A stretch of 64,000 nt of DNA from Actinobacillus lignieresii. GTDB lineage: Bacteria > Pseudomonadota > Gammaproteobacteria > Enterobacterales > Pasteurellaceae. Shown here piece by piece: positions 1-11,532 of this stretch. Under the pieces are notes generated by a model, which was given only the letters and a program-made list of their open reading frames with translations, had not been told where the DNA came from and did not search any database. The stretch covers positions 2,020,001 to 2,084,000 of the forward strand of contig NZ_UFRM01000001.1 in assembly GCF_900444945.1 (NCBI RefSeq), given 5' to 3'. The position numbers were made by a program, and so were the translations under genes. The first letter of the stretch is position 1. Each line of letters opens with the position of its first letter.

Positions 1-2240
<2,240 letters not shown>

Positions 2241-2245
2241 ATACA

Positions 2246-2268
2246 ACGCTCAAGTGTTTTTGAGCGCT
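2246..2268 (+). other. 23S-5S spacer hairpin
   Basis: An inverted repeat, CGCTCAA / TTGAGCG around a short loop, lies just after the 23S end. Such stems flanking rRNAs usually serve RNase processing of the precursor; that role is inferred. The remaining 23S-5S spacer has no tRNA. Confidence 0.4.
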
Positions 2269-2343
2269 ACACTCAGTAGCAGCTTGTTTCGAATTTAAGA
2301 AGAAAGAACAAAGACAAAGAAGACAAAAGACATCAACAGAATA

Positions 2344-2460
2344 TTCTGGCGACCAGAGTGCTGTGGCTCTACCTGAATCCATTCCGAACTCAGAAGTAAA
2401 ACGCAGTAACGCCGATGGTAGTGTGGGGTTTCCCCATGTGAGAGTAGGGCATCGCCGGAT
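2344..2460 (+). rRNA. 5S ribosomal RNA
   Basis: Contains the conserved 5S core ccgaactcagaagtaaaac and the segment gatggtagtgtgggg...gagagtaggg, closed by complementary ends (ctggcga / tcgccgg). The length of about 117 nt is normal. It lies about 100 bp after the 23S gene, as the last gene of the operon. End coordinates are by comparison with E. coli 5S and may be off by 1-3 nt. Confidence 0.95.
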
Positions 2461-2492
2461 TGAATTTAGCGCGAAAGCGAAAACGAAGCAAG

Positions 2493-2527
2493 AAACCCTG
2501 TGGTTAGTAATAACGACAGGGTTTTTT
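2493..2527 (+). terminator. rRNA operon terminator
   Basis: The stem aaaccctgt / acagggttt is followed by a run of T, a typical intrinsic terminator 33 bp beyond 5S. Confidence 0.85.
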
Positions 2528-3040
2528 GCCATTTTGAAACTTTATTTTTTCCTTGTTTTATTCCTTTTATTGATTCATTTCTTCCTACTTTTTTCTTTAT
2601 TCTCTCGTTATTTATTCCTTGATTTAGCCCTGACTATTTTATAAATATGCGTATGATTTTTTATTGGATTTGCAACAAATAAGGGATATTTGACCGCTTG
2701 TTGGGAAAAACGATTCCATATGCTGTTGAAGATTATATTTTGAGTAACTGTTACTTTAAGTTTTCGATATTAAACAGATATCCTTACTTTCTTTAATTCA
2801 GGCATGTTGTTATCAAATAATAAAAATGCCGAGAAATTCCTGACTTATAGCAGAAGTTAATGGAAAGCATCGAAAAATATAGTTGCCAAGGTGGGGATTT
2901 AGGAAACCAAGATATTTTAAATATGCTGTTTCGGCATACTTGGTTGCCTTTACATCGGAAATATAATTATCAATTTGGTAATTACTATTACTTAAAGCAA
3001 TTAAATCATTTTAAATTGTATTCGGAGATTATAGATATTG
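2528..3040. other. Non-coding AT-rich spacer
   Basis: About 500 bp between the rRNA terminator and the cysI terminator with no convincing gene. It contains one uptake-signal core (gaccgcttgt at 2692-2701). An ORF starting at 2860 runs on into the antisense of cysI and is not credible. Confidence 0.6.
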
Positions 3041-3080
3041 AAAAAAGCGGTCAATCTGCCCTACTTTACAGATTAACCGC
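3041..3080 (-). terminator. cysJI terminator made from uptake-signal pair
   Basis: Read on the minus strand, gcggttaatctg / cagattgaccgc form a stem followed by TTTTTT. Both arms carry the GCGGT uptake-signal core. It lies just beyond the cysI stop. Confidence 0.75.
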
Positions 3081-3105
3081 AAGGTGGTGTGTTATACCAC
3101 GAGGT

Positions 3106-4872
3106 TTAGATTATAGTTGTTGGAATAATTTTCGTTGCATCCCAGAAATCAATATGAGCATTGACAACCGGGGCAATAATATTAGAGCGAATAACAAAGT
3201 CACCGAAAGCTTCGTTGGTTTGACGTTCCGTTGCCCAGCGTGCAACTAATTGGTCAATTTCATTGACGATTTCCGGTAAGGTAATATTTTCTTTATATAA
3301 GCGAGGAATACGCAAACCGGCACGATCGCCGCCGATATGTAGGTTATAGCGTCCAATCGCTTTACCGACTAAGCCGATTTCCGCTAACATTGCCCGTCCG
3401 CAACCATTTGGACAGCCCGTGATACGGGTAATAATGCTTTCGTCTGCAACATTGTGCTTACTCAAGACTTTATCGAGTTCGCTAATAAAATCCGGTAATA
3501 CGCGTTCCGCTTCCGCCATTGCTAGTGGACAAGTCGGTAAGGAAACACAAGACATTGCGTTTTCACGCAATTTCGAAATTTCTTGGATTAATCCGTATTG
3601 GCGAGCAATCGCCTCAATTTGTGCTTTATCTTGTTCCGCAACATTAGCTACGATCAAATTTTGGTTTGCGGTAATACGGAAGTCGCCTTTGTGTACTTTA
3701 GCGAGTTCCAGCACGCCTGTCATTAAAGGTTTTTCAGGTTTATCGGTAATACGACCGCTTTCAATGAATAAGGTTAAGTGCCAGTTATTATCGATACCTT
3801 TAACCCAGCCGATACGGTCTCCACGTTCAGTAAATTCATACGGACGTGTCGGTTCGAATTTAATATTCATACAACGTTCCACTTCCGCTCTAAAGCCGTC
3901 AAGTGTCATATTTTGTATGGTATAGCGCACACGTGCATTTTTACGGTCGGAACGGTTACCGAAATCACGTTGAGTTTTTACTACGCCTTCGGCAGCGGCA
4001 AGCGTGTGTTCCAACGGTACAAAGCCGAGTGAATAAGCCACATTCGGGTAAGTTTTGGTGTTACCGTGTTCGAAGGATAATCCTCCGCCGACTAATACGT
4101 TAAAGCCGCATAGCTGTCCGTTTTCATCTTGAATCGCAATAAAGTTCAAATCGTTGGCATACACATCAACATCGTTAAGCGGTGGAATAGCAACGGCGGT
4201 TTTAAATTTACGAGGAAGATAAGTTTTACCGAGAATCGGTTCATCTTCAATTTTAAGTAAATCGTCCGAGCTTTCGACTTTTTTACCATCGACCCAAACA
4301 TCTAAATAACCACGAGAACGAGGCAAGAGATGTTCCGAAATCTTTTTCGCAAACTCGTAAGCTTGTTGATGTAATTCGCTTTCAATCGGATTGGAAGTAC
4401 AAAGTACGTTACGATTCATATCGGCAGCGGTCGCAATTGAATCCAAACCGATACTATGTAACAAACGGTGCATCGGTTGTAATTTGCCTTTTGGTACGCC
4501 GTGATATTGGAATGTTTGGCGATTGGTCAAGCGAATGGATTGGTAACGGGTGTGTTCGCGAGCGAATTTATCAATCTCAATCCATTGATAAGGTTTGATA
4601 ATACCGCCGGGTAAACGGCAACGAAGTAACATAAATTTTAACGGCTCAAGTTTCTCTTCTAAACGCTCGGCACGAATATCACGGTCATCTTGCTCATACA
4701 TCCCGTGAAAGCGAATTAGTTGGAAATTATCGCCTTTGAAACCGCCGGTTAAGCCGTCTTTTAAATCATCTAAAATTGTGCCACGTAAGAAATTGCTATC
4801 GGTTTTTAAGCGCTCGTTGTCAGACAACGGTTTTTCTTGCCATTCTAAGCCTTTGGTTTTTTTATCACTCAT
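3106..4872 (-). CDS. cysI: Sulfite reductase (NADPH) hemoprotein beta subunit
   Basis: Reduces sulfite to sulfide by six electrons in the cytoplasm, using siroheme and a [4Fe-4S] cluster; electrons come from CysJ. The four cluster/siroheme cysteines are visible as CVSLPTC and GCPNGC (residues 442, 448, 487, 491 of the 588-aa protein), with the same spacing as in E. coli CysI. The siroheme-binding half with [10 protein letters not shown] is also present. The start is placed at MSDKK because AGGAG sits 7 nt upstream; a 7-residue longer frame has no such site. It lies 27 bp after cysJ in the same direction (cysJI operon) and ends at a strong terminator. Confidence 0.96.
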   Translation of the reverse strand: MSDKKTKGLEWQEKPLSDNERLKTDSNFLRGTILDDLKDGLTGGFKGDNFQLIRFHGMYEQDDRDIRAERLEEKLEPLKFMLLRCRLPGGIIKPYQWIEIDKFAREHTRYQSIRLTNRQTFQYHGVPKGKLQPMHRLLHSIGLDSIATAADMNRNVLCTSNPIESELHQQAYEFAKKISEHLLPRSRGYLDVWVDGKKVESSDDLLKIEDEPILGKTYLPRKFKTAVAIPPLNDVDVYANDLNFIAIQDENGQLCGFNVLVGGGLSFEHGNTKTYPNVAYSLGFVPLEHTLAAAEGVVKTQRDFGNRSDRKNARVRYTIQNMTLDGFRAEVERCMNIKFEPTRPYEFTERGDRIGWVKGIDNNWHLTLFIESGRITDKPEKPLMTGVLELAKVHKGDFRITANQNLIVANVAEQDKAQIEAIARQYGLIQEISKLRENAMSCVSLPTCPLAMAEAERVLPDFISELDKVLSKHNVADESIITRITGCPNGCGRAMLAEIGLVGKAIGRYNLHIGGDRAGLRIPRLYKENITLPEIVNEIDQLVARWATERQTNEAFGDFVIRSNIIAPVVNAHIDFWDATKIIPTTII

Positions 4873-4899
4873 TTTATCACTCCTAAATTCCACTGATTT

Positions 4900-6711
4900 T
4901 TAATAAACATCACGTTGATAACGTTTTTCTTCACGTAAGTGATCTAAATATTCTTCTGCTTCATCCGCATTTAGATTGCCTTGCTGTGCAATCACATCTA
5001 ATAAGGCTTGATTAACGTCTTTCGCCATACGGCTAGCATCGCCGCACACATAGAGATAAGCACCTTGTTGTAGCCATTGCCATAATGTCTCGCCTTCTTC
5101 ACGGATTTTGTCTTGTACATAAATTTTTTGCTCCTGATCTCGTGACCATGCAAAGCTGTATTTATGTAGGAAGCCGTCTTTAGCAAATTGTTGCCATTCG
5201 GTTTGATATAGGAAATCGGAGGCGAAATGTTGATTACCAAAAATCAGCCAGTTTTTGCCTTCTGCTTCATCAGCAGCACGTTGTTGTACAAAAGATCTAA
5301 ACGGTGCAATGCCGGTACCGGAACCAATCATAATGATCGGTTTAGAGGAATCTTGCGGCAATTTGAAGTTGTCATTGTGTTCAACAAAGATCCGCACTTG
5401 CCCATCTTCTTCAACACGATCGGCTAAATAGCTAGATGCAGCGCCGGCACGTGCTTTGCCGTTATAGTCGTAACGGACAACGCCAACACTGAGATGTACT
5501 TCTTCACCGACTTCCGACTGTGCGGAGGCAATCGAATATAAACGAGGGGTAATCGGACGCAGTAAAGCAATAAATTGTTCGGCGGAGAGGTTTGCCGGAT
5601 ATAGATTGATAACATCAACAAGCGGTGTATTTTGCACAAAATTTTGTAATTGTTCGCTGTTCGTTACAATCGTATTGAGTTCGGTATGATTAGCGAGAGC
5701 CGCATAATGTTTGACGAAAGCCGCTGTGTTTTGCGTCAATTCAAATTGCGTTTGTAAAGCGGTGGCTAGCGGTAGTGTTTTATCCTGCAGAGTTACTTGT
5801 TCTTCTGCGGATAAACCGAGAACGGTTAGGATTTCATTGACTAACGCCGGATCATTTTCAAAGTAAACACCCAAAACATCGCCGGATTGGTAGCTCAAAT
5901 CGGATCCGCTTAAATCAAATTCTAAATGACGTACATCTTTTTCCGCATCTTTTGCTGTGATACGTTGGTTGGTGATAAGCGTTGCCGGAAATGGATTCGC
6001 TTTATTGTATTTTGATTGACTAGTTGTAGCGGGAGTTTGGGAAGAATTTGGCGCTAAATTAACCGCAGCACCTTCGTTATTCTTGGCTTTAATGATCTCG
6101 ACAATCTCATTGATCCATTGATCGGCGGTTGCTTGGAAGTCTAAATCTGCATCGACACGTTCGAATAAACGCGTTGCACCTAAATCATAAAAACGCTGAT
6201 CAAAATCTTTACCAGCTTGGCAGAAGTTCGGATAAGAAGAATCGCCTAAACCTAATACGGCAAATTGCAAGCGGTCTAATTTCGGTGCTTTTTTACCATT
6301 GAGTAGCTTTAACAGCACTACGCCTTCTTCCGGTGCTTCGCCTTCGCCCTGCGTTGAGGTAACTAATAAGGCGATCTGCTCATCGGCAATATTTTTTGCC
6401 TTATAGTCTTTTAATGAAGTGCGAGTCACATTTATCCCTTCAGCGGTTAAGCGTTCGGCGAGTTTATCGGCAACGGATTTCGCATTACCGGTTTGTGAAG
6501 CGGAAAGTACCGTCACTTTAAGCAGTTCTGCCGGCACCAAAGCGGTCAAATTTGACGGATCTTTTGCAAAATTTTCACCAATGTTAGTTGTACTTTGTGC
6601 TTTTGCCCACGCATAGCCGGACAGCCATGCCAGTTGCAAATGATCTAAATTTGCCAAAACTTGTACGGTTTCAGCGGATAAAGGTAATTCCCCTTTATTT
6701 TCAACGCTCAT
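4900..6711 (-). CDS. cysJ: Sulfite reductase (NADPH) flavoprotein alpha subunit
   Basis: Passes electrons from NADPH through FAD and FMN to CysI. Domains in order: short N-terminal segment, flavodoxin-like FMN domain (about residues 62-205, with SQTGNAKSVA and GLGDSSYPNFC), a linker rich in N/S/T/Q, FAD-binding domain with RLYSIASA (about 390), and NADPH domain with GSGTGIAPFRSF and the C-terminal REEKRYQRDVY typical of the family. The 603 aa length matches E. coli CysJ. It is first in the cysJI operon. The upstream region carries a conserved element shared with the cysG promoter region. Confidence 0.96.
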   Translation of the reverse strand: MSVENKGELPLSAETVQVLANLDHLQLAWLSGYAWAKAQSTTNIGENFAKDPSNLTALVPAELLKVTVLSASQTGNAKSVADKLAERLTAEGINVTRTSLKDYKAKNIADEQIALLVTSTQGEGEAPEEGVVLLKLLNGKKAPKLDRLQFAVLGLGDSSYPNFCQAGKDFDQRFYDLGATRLFERVDADLDFQATADQWINEIVEIIKAKNNEGAAVNLAPNSSQTPATTSQSKYNKANPFPATLITNQRITAKDAEKDVRHLEFDLSGSDLSYQSGDVLGVYFENDPALVNEILTVLGLSAEEQVTLQDKTLPLATALQTQFELTQNTAAFVKHYAALANHTELNTIVTNSEQLQNFVQNTPLVDVINLYPANLSAEQFIALLRPITPRLYSIASAQSEVGEEVHLSVGVVRYDYNGKARAGAASSYLADRVEEDGQVRIFVEHNDNFKLPQDSSKPIIMIGSGTGIAPFRSFVQQRAADEAEGKNWLIFGNQHFASDFLYQTEWQQFAKDGFLHKYSFAWSRDQEQKIYVQDKIREEGETLWQWLQQGAYLYVCGDASRMAKDVNQALLDVIAQQGNLNADEAEEYLDHLREEKRYQRDVY

Positions 6712-7057
6712 ATAAAATCCCCACGTTTAAAAAATAGTTCAATAGTATATTTATAAAGGGATTTTATTATTCTTAAAAATACTAACAGAGAATAGTTTAG
6801 AGCAGAATGGAATATAGAATTTAAAACGTGAGCTTAGATCAAAGTTTATAAAGAAATTTGTGACTGGAGGAAGAAAAATTAGGTATTTTTATGCGTTTTG
6901 GGAATATAGGAAAAGATTTTGCTATTTATTCAAAAGTATAACCGATATCAAGAAGCCTGGGCTTATGAATAATTTACTATTATTAATGATTTCACTAAGG
7001 ATAATGGCATCCGGATAATGCCATTACCACTTGATAATGAAAGTAAAATCGTTTCAC
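6712..7057. other. cysJ upstream region and spacer to the ydhR-like gene
   Basis: 346 bp without a gene. It holds the cysJ promoter side with a 54-bp element shared with cysG (6761-6814), and a dyad TAATGGCAT / ATGCCATTA at 7002-7026 just beyond the minus-strand ydhR-like gene. No clear T-run follows that dyad. Nothing else was recognised. Confidence 0.6.
6761..6814 (-). promoter_or_regulatory. Candidate CysB-type operator upstream of cysJ
   Basis: A gapless 54-bp alignment with 13013-13066 upstream of cysG gives 39 identities, including the blocks TTATTCT, AAAAATA, TAACAG, ATAG and TGGAATA. Both copies lie on the promoter side of sulfur-assimilation operons in the same orientation. CysB, a LysR-type activator, controls these operons in Enterobacteria and binds AT-rich TTATTC-containing sites; assignment to CysB is inference. 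Confidence 0.5.
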
Positions 7058-7363
7058 TTATTTCACTCGTCCTTTATTCAATAATGTGAGCGGTTCGTTA
7101 ATATCGAATAATTTATAGATTACTTCTTCCACACCGAATAGTTTTAAACGAGAGGTATGTTTTGCTACATAAGCAAGAGCAGTTTCTTCATTCTCAAAAG
7201 CATAAATACCGCCCGCTTCTTGCGTTTCCGAATTTTCTGTCCATATCTTCCACATAAAGCCTGGCTCATCGTTGATGGATTGAGCAAGTTCCACTAATTG
7301 GTTAGACATATCTTCACCAAAAGGACCATGATAGTCGAAGTGCAATTGTAATAATTTAGTCAT
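7058..7363 (-). CDS. YdhR-like putative monooxygenase (dimeric alpha-beta barrel)
   Basis: A 101-aa protein of the YdhR family (putative mono-oxygenase, ferredoxin-like dimeric barrel). It starts with the characteristic LLQLHFDYHGPFG, followed by GFMWKIWTENSETQEAGGIYAFE. The family is full length at about 100 aa. Biochemical activity is not firmly established for the family. It is divergent from a LysR gene 109 bp away, an arrangement that suggests this regulator controls it. It sits between cysJI and cysN but has no obvious role in sulfur assimilation. Confidence 0.85.
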   Translation of the reverse strand: MTKLLQLHFDYHGPFGEDMSNQLVELAQSINDEPGFMWKIWTENSETQEAGGIYAFENEETALAYVAKHTSRLKLFGVEEVIYKLFDINEPLTLLNKGRVK

Positions 7364-7472
7364 TCTATCCTCCTAAACGAATAATAAGTTGTGATAAAAC
7401 CATTATGAATAATTTCAGCATTAGGATAAACAGGCTAAAATACAATTCACTTTTTCAAAAATGGGATAATCT

Positions 7473-8360
7473 ATGATTTCACTTGATGATATGCGGTTAT
7501 TTGTAGAAGTGGTTAAAGCTAACGGTTTTAAAAACGCTTCAAATGTAATGAACGTACCAACATCGACTCTTTCTCGTCGAATTAGTTTATTAGAAAAAGC
7601 CATCGGATTAAGATTACTCAATCGTACAACACGAAAAATAGAGCTGACGGAAGCCGGTGCGATTTATTTTGAACGTTGTAAAAGAGTTGTTATCGAAGCC
7701 GAGCTAGCTCATGAAGCACTTGATGAAATGAGCTATAAGCCAAGCGGTTTGCTTCGTGTTTCTACCACGCAGGATTTTGCCAAGATTTTCTTATTACCTT
7801 ATTTAGCCGAATTTGCCGAATGTTATCCTGAAATTAACTGTCAGTTTCATCTTTCTGATGAAAAAATCAATTTAGTTGGCAATCCGGTCGATTTAGCGAT
7901 TCGTATCGGGAGATTAGAAGACTCTCATTACATCGCACGATTTCTAACTCAGTCCCAACTTCGGTTGTATGCTTCGCCTACTTACTTAGCGAGAAATAGA
8001 CCGATTCAAATACCGGAAAATCTGGCCGAACTTAATTGTCTAGCATTTGGCTCCCAGCAAAAATGGCAACTTACGCAAAATGACCGTATGGTTGAAATAC
8101 CTATATCAGGACGTTTTTCTGCAAACAATATCGGTTTTTTATGCCAATTGGCAAGTGATGGTTTAGGTATCGCTTTATTACCCGATGTGGTAGCTAAAAA
8201 TGCGGTACAGAATGGGTTGCTTACAGAAGTATTACCAGACTGGCAAGGAGGAGAGCATCTGATTTACGCTTTAACCGAAACGAAACTGATTCCGGCTAAA
8301 ACCCAAGTATTTATTGATTTTCTCAAAGAGAAATTACATTCGAATCAAGATGCCGTTTGA
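7473..8360 (+). CDS. LysR-family transcriptional regulator
   Basis: 295 aa. The N-terminal winged helix-turn-helix (residues 1-60) includes the ASNVMNVPTSTLSRRISLLEKAIG recognition region, and the effector-binding domain follows (about 90-290, with LLRVSTTQDFAKIFLLPYL). It resembles the large LysR group that controls a divergently transcribed oxidoreductase. The probable target is the divergent ydhR-like gene. The start ATG at 7473 is the first Met of the HTH. Although surrounded by cys genes it does not resemble CysB specifically. Confidence 0.9.
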   Translation: MISLDDMRLFVEVVKANGFKNASNVMNVPTSTLSRRISLLEKAIGLRLLNRTTRKIELTEAGAIYFERCKRVVIEAELAHEALDEMSYKPSGLLRVSTTQDFAKIFLLPYLAEFAECYPEINCQFHLSDEKINLVGNPVDLAIRIGRLEDSHYIARFLTQSQLRLYASPTYLARNRPIQIPENLAELNCLAFGSQQKWQLTQNDRMVEIPISGRFSANNIGFLCQLASDGLGIALLPDVVAKNAVQNGLLTEVLPDWQGGEHLIYALTETKLIPAKTQVFIDFLKEKLHSNQDAV

Positions 8361-8384
8361 AAAACATATTTCATTCGGCATCTT
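8347..8384 (+). terminator. Dyad at the 3' end of the LysR gene
   Basis: AAGATGCCG / CGGCATCTT form a perfect 9-bp stem spanning the LysR stop codon. There is no good T-run, so termination is uncertain. Confidence 0.3.
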
Positions 8385-8471
8385 CCGACTTAAGGAAAGG
8401 GTTACATTATGTTAATCAAGTACGGTTGTAAAAAATTAACAAATTTAGACCGCTTATTCTTAAGGTGAACC

Positions 8472-9764
8472 TTATTCCGTAGCAAGAATCATCCCTGCCG
8501 CTACCGTGTGATAGGTCGCTTCGTCAATTAAAATAAATGATCCGGTCGCAACATTTTGTGCATAAGTGGTGGCGGTAATCGGCTTTTGTAAGCTAAGTTG
8601 TACTTCACCGATATCATTTAATTTTAAGCTGTCCGCTTCCGCCGAATTACTCAAGGTTTTTACATCTAGTACGTGATCAACTTCAGTAACTTTAGCAAAC
8701 ACAGTTTGTGTAGTATGTTTTAGTAAATATTTACGCGCCGGATTTAATGCTCGTTGATCAAACCAACATACCGTAGCAGTTAAGCGTTTTGTGGCGATAA
8801 TCGGTGAATGTTGTGCAACAAAAGTATCGCCGCGTGAAATATCAATATCATCTGCCAAACGAATCGTTACCTGCTCACCGGCAACCGCTTTTTGTACGAT
8901 ACCATTCGGGCTAATAATTTCCGATACGGTCGAGGTGTAGCCGTTCGGTTCAATTCGAATCGTATCGCCAACATTCACCGAACCGGCTTCGATTCTGCCT
9001 TGATAGCCTCGAAAATCGTCCGCTTTGTCTTGATCTAAACGACTGACTAACTGTACCGGAAAATGAAAATCTTCCACTCGCTCCGATAAATTCTCGTTGC
9101 TCGGTAAGTTTTCTAAAATAGTAAGTAACGGCTCTCCGTCATACCAAGGCGTGCGTTCGCTTTTATGCACAATATTGTCGCCTTGCAAAGCGGAAACCGG
9201 CACAAATTGTATGTGCTGAATGCCAAGCTGATCGGCTAATTTGCGGTAAGCGGTCGTAATTGCTTCAAATTTTGCAACATCAAAATCCAGCAAATCCATT
9301 TTGTTTACCGCCACTAAAATAGTGGGCGTATTTAAATGTTTTAAGATTGCCGAATGGCGTTTTGTTTGCGGTAACAATTCCAGTTCCGATTGGTTAAAAT
9401 CCAATTGCGAAGCATCAATTAATACTACGGCAGCATTAGCAGTTGAAGCACCAGTCACCATATTACGGGTATATTGTTCATGCCCCGGTGTGTCGGCAAT
9501 AATAAATTTGCGTTTTGCGGTAGAAAAATAACGGTACGCCACGTCAATGGTGATGCCTTGCTCACGTTCTGCTTCTAAGCCGTCTGTCAGAATCGAAAAA
9601 TCAATGACTTCGCCCGCATTTTTAGATTTATTCAAACTTAATAACTGGTCGCTTAATAACGCTTTGCTGTCATAAAGTAAACGCCCGATTAAGGTACTTT
9701 TACCGTCATCTACGCTACCGGCGGTGATGAAACGAAGTGGTGCATATTGGTTTAAATTGCTCAT
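8472..9764 (-). CDS. cysN: Sulfate adenylyltransferase subunit 1 (GTPase)
   Basis: The regulatory GTPase subunit of ATP sulfurylase; with CysD it makes adenosine 5'-phosphosulfate (APS) from sulfate and ATP, driven by GTP hydrolysis. G motifs are visible: GSVDDGKST (about 17), DTPGHEQY (about 92) and NKMD (about 154), followed by two EF-Tu-like beta-barrel domains. At 430 aa it is shorter than E. coli CysN (475), but all GTPase motifs are intact. It is last in the cysGHDN operon. No cysC follows, and there is no fused APS kinase domain. Confidence 0.96.
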   Translation of the reverse strand: MSNLNQYAPLRFITAGSVDDGKSTLIGRLLYDSKALLSDQLLSLNKSKNAGEVIDFSILTDGLEAEREQGITIDVAYRYFSTAKRKFIIADTPGHEQYTRNMVTGASTANAAVVLIDASQLDFNQSELELLPQTKRHSAILKHLNTPTILVAVNKMDLLDFDVAKFEAITTAYRKLADQLGIQHIQFVPVSALQGDNIVHKSERTPWYDGEPLLTILENLPSNENLSERVEDFHFPVQLVSRLDQDKADDFRGYQGRIEAGSVNVGDTIRIEPNGYTSTVSEIISPNGIVQKAVAGEQVTIRLADDIDISRGDTFVAQHSPIIATKRLTATVCWFDQRALNPARKYLLKHTTQTVFAKVTEVDHVLDVKTLSNSAEADSLKLNDIGEVQLSLQKPITATTYAQNVATGSFILIDEATYHTVAAGMILATE

Positions 9765-9781
9765 ATTATTATCCTTTTATT

Positions 9782-9834
9782 CCTAGCACGGCAAAGCCGT
9801 ACTAGGTTACGCATAGTGTTGCCCCGCTGGGGCA
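9782..9834. repeat. Palindromic intergenic element in the cysD-cysN spacer
   Basis: Two hairpins lie in tandem: CCTAGCACGGC / GCCGTACTAGG (9782-9806) and TGCCCC / GGGGCA (about 9820-9833). The first has the same core, ACGGC-AA-GCCGTA, with the same C/A mismatch as the elements at 26737-26760 and near 27031, but different outer arms that still pair. It may tune cysN expression or mRNA stability inside the operon. Confidence 0.55.
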
Positions 9835-9844
9835 AATTGAGTGC

Positions 9845-10771
9845 TTAGAAGTAACCTTGTTTTTTACGTTGTTCCATTGCCGCTTCGCTGGTTCGGTCGT
9901 CCATTCGGGTGGCGGAGCGTTCTGAGATCTCGGCTACTGCGGTTTCTTTGATAATATCCGCCGGAGTTGCAGCGGCGCTGGCAACCGGACAAGTGCAACT
10001 AATATCGCCCACGGTACGAAAACGTACGGATACGATTTTACTTTCTTCATTCGCTTGTTTTGGTGTCAGCGGAGTAACCGGTACGAGTAAGCCGTTGCGT
10101 TCTACCACCTCACGTTGGTGAGCATAATAAATTGGTGGTAACTCCAGTTTTTCACGTTCGATATATTGCCAAATATCCAGTTCCGTCCAGTTAGAAATCG
10201 GGAACACACGCATATTTTCGCCTTTATGTAATTTAGCATTATAAAGCGACCATAATTCCGGGCGTTGTGCCTTTGGATCCCATTGACCAAACTCATCACG
10301 GAACGAGAAAATCCGCTCTTTAGCACGGGCTTTTTCTTCATCTCGTCTTGCGCCGCCCATTAAGGCATCAAAACCGTTGGCTTCAATGGTTTCCAATAAA
10401 GTGACCGCTTGTGCCGCATTACGAGAATCGGTTTCTTTGCGTAACACCACCGTGCCTTTTGCAATCGAATCTTCCACGTGGCCGACTACCAATTTTGCAT
10501 TTAATTTTTTCACTTGTTCGTCACGGAACTGAATCACTTCAGGATAATTATGTCCCGTATCGATATGTACTAATGGGAAGGGTAAAACGAGTTCTCTACC
10601 TTCCAACTGAAAGGCTTTACGAGCTAAAGCGAGTAATACTACAGAGTCTTTACCGCCGGAAAACAGTAATGCCGGATTGCTACATTCCGCCACCACTTCA
10701 CGAATGATGTAAATTGATTCCGCCTCAAGCCAATCTAAATGTCCGTTTTCAATATTATTTTGTGTTGTCAT
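9845..10771 (-). CDS. cysD: Sulfate adenylyltransferase subunit 2
   Basis: The catalytic subunit of ATP sulfurylase, with the PP-loop ATP pyrophosphatase motif LLFSGGKDSVVLL near residue 36. The conserved family segments HIDTGHNYPEVI and GGARRDEEKARAKER follow. The 308 aa length is close to E. coli CysD (302). It lies in one minus-strand operon, 14 bp after cysH and 80 bp before cysN. Confidence 0.97.
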   Translation of the reverse strand: MTTQNNIENGHLDWLEAESIYIIREVVAECSNPALLFSGGKDSVVLLALARKAFQLEGRELVLPFPLVHIDTGHNYPEVIQFRDEQVKKLNAKLVVGHVEDSIAKGTVVLRKETDSRNAAQAVTLLETIEANGFDALMGGARRDEEKARAKERIFSFRDEFGQWDPKAQRPELWSLYNAKLHKGENMRVFPISNWTELDIWQYIEREKLELPPIYYAHQREVVERNGLLVPVTPLTPKQANEESKIVSVRFRTVGDISCTCPVASAAATPADIIKETAVAEISERSATRMDDRTSEAAMEQRKKQGYF

Positions 10772-10785
10772 ATTTTCAGATCCTT

Positions 10786-11520
10786 TTATTTATGTAATCC
10801 ACACTCTTTACTGTCTTTGTTTTCCCACCACCAACGACCGGCTCGGATATCTTCTCCGGCTTTGACAGGACGGGTACAAGGCTCGCAACCGATACTTGGG
10901 AATCCTTGTTTATACAGTTCGTTATAAGGAATTTGATGTTTTAAGATATACGCCCAAACCTCTAATTCGGACCAATCAAAAATCGGATTATATTTATCGA
11001 TACCTCGGCTCGTATCTTGTTCATGTAAAGCAAGTGCGGTGCGAGTGACCGACTGTTCTCGGCGTTGTCCGGTTAGCCACGCATCCGCATTTTGTAAGGC
11101 TCGATTAAGCGGTTCGATTTTGCGAATAAAACAACATTCTCGGCGTAACTCTACGCTTTCATAAAAGGCGAATTTACCTTTTTGCCGATCATATTCCGCC
11201 GCTTTTTGCGTATCAGGATAATAAAGTTGGAAATTTAAATTCGGGTAATTTGCTTTCACCTTATCAACCAGCGCTAAAGTTTCTGGATTTAAACGTCCGG
11301 TTTCCAAAGTGAACACGGTAATATTTGCTTGGCTTTTGGCGATCACATCGGTAATCAGCATATCTTCCACCGCCAAACTGTTGGCGAATTTTGCATTACG
11401 GTGCTGCTGGCTAATTTGTTGAATACGTTGATATAAAGCGGTCTCTTTTTGACTAAGATTTGCAAAATCCGCTTCGCTCGGAGTCGGGATTTGCCATAAA
11501 TTCGGTCTTAAAAAACTCAT
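10786..11520 (-). CDS. cysH: Phosphoadenylyl/adenylyl-sulfate reductase, APS-reductase type
   Basis: Reduces activated sulfate to sulfite. The fold is a PP-loop reductase ending in the catalytic KECGLH (Cys240). In addition it has the cysteine pairs Cys129-Cys130 (ECC) and Cys212-x2-Cys215 (GCEPC). Together these form the [4Fe-4S] motif that distinguishes APS reductases from PAPS reductases such as E. coli CysH, which lacks them. With no cysC in the cluster, APS is the expected substrate. It is 244 aa, and cysG ends only 12 bp upstream. Confidence 0.93.
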   Translation of the reverse strand: MSFLRPNLWQIPTPSEADFANLSQKETALYQRIQQISQQHRNAKFANSLAVEDMLITDVIAKSQANITVFTLETGRLNPETLALVDKVKANYPNLNFQLYYPDTQKAAEYDRQKGKFAFYESVELRRECCFIRKIEPLNRALQNADAWLTGQRREQSVTRTALALHEQDTSRGIDKYNPIFDWSELEVWAYILKHQIPYNELYKQGFPSIGCEPCTRPVKAGEDIRAGRWWWENKDSKECGLHK

Positions 11521-11532
11521 TGTCTTCCTCCG

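Noticed and set aside
2860..3249. 129-codon ORF on the plus strand
   Set aside because: Its second half is the antisense of the cysI 3' end and it crosses the cysI terminator; no ribosome site or family match.
4894..4999. Pseudogene or frameshift between cysJ and cysI
   Set aside because: The 27-bp gap is a normal operon junction with a good ribosome site for cysI.
7473..8360. LysR gene as CysB
   Set aside because: It lies between cys operons, but its sequence fits the general LysR group paired with a divergent oxidoreductase, and length and motifs do not match CysB (about 324 aa).
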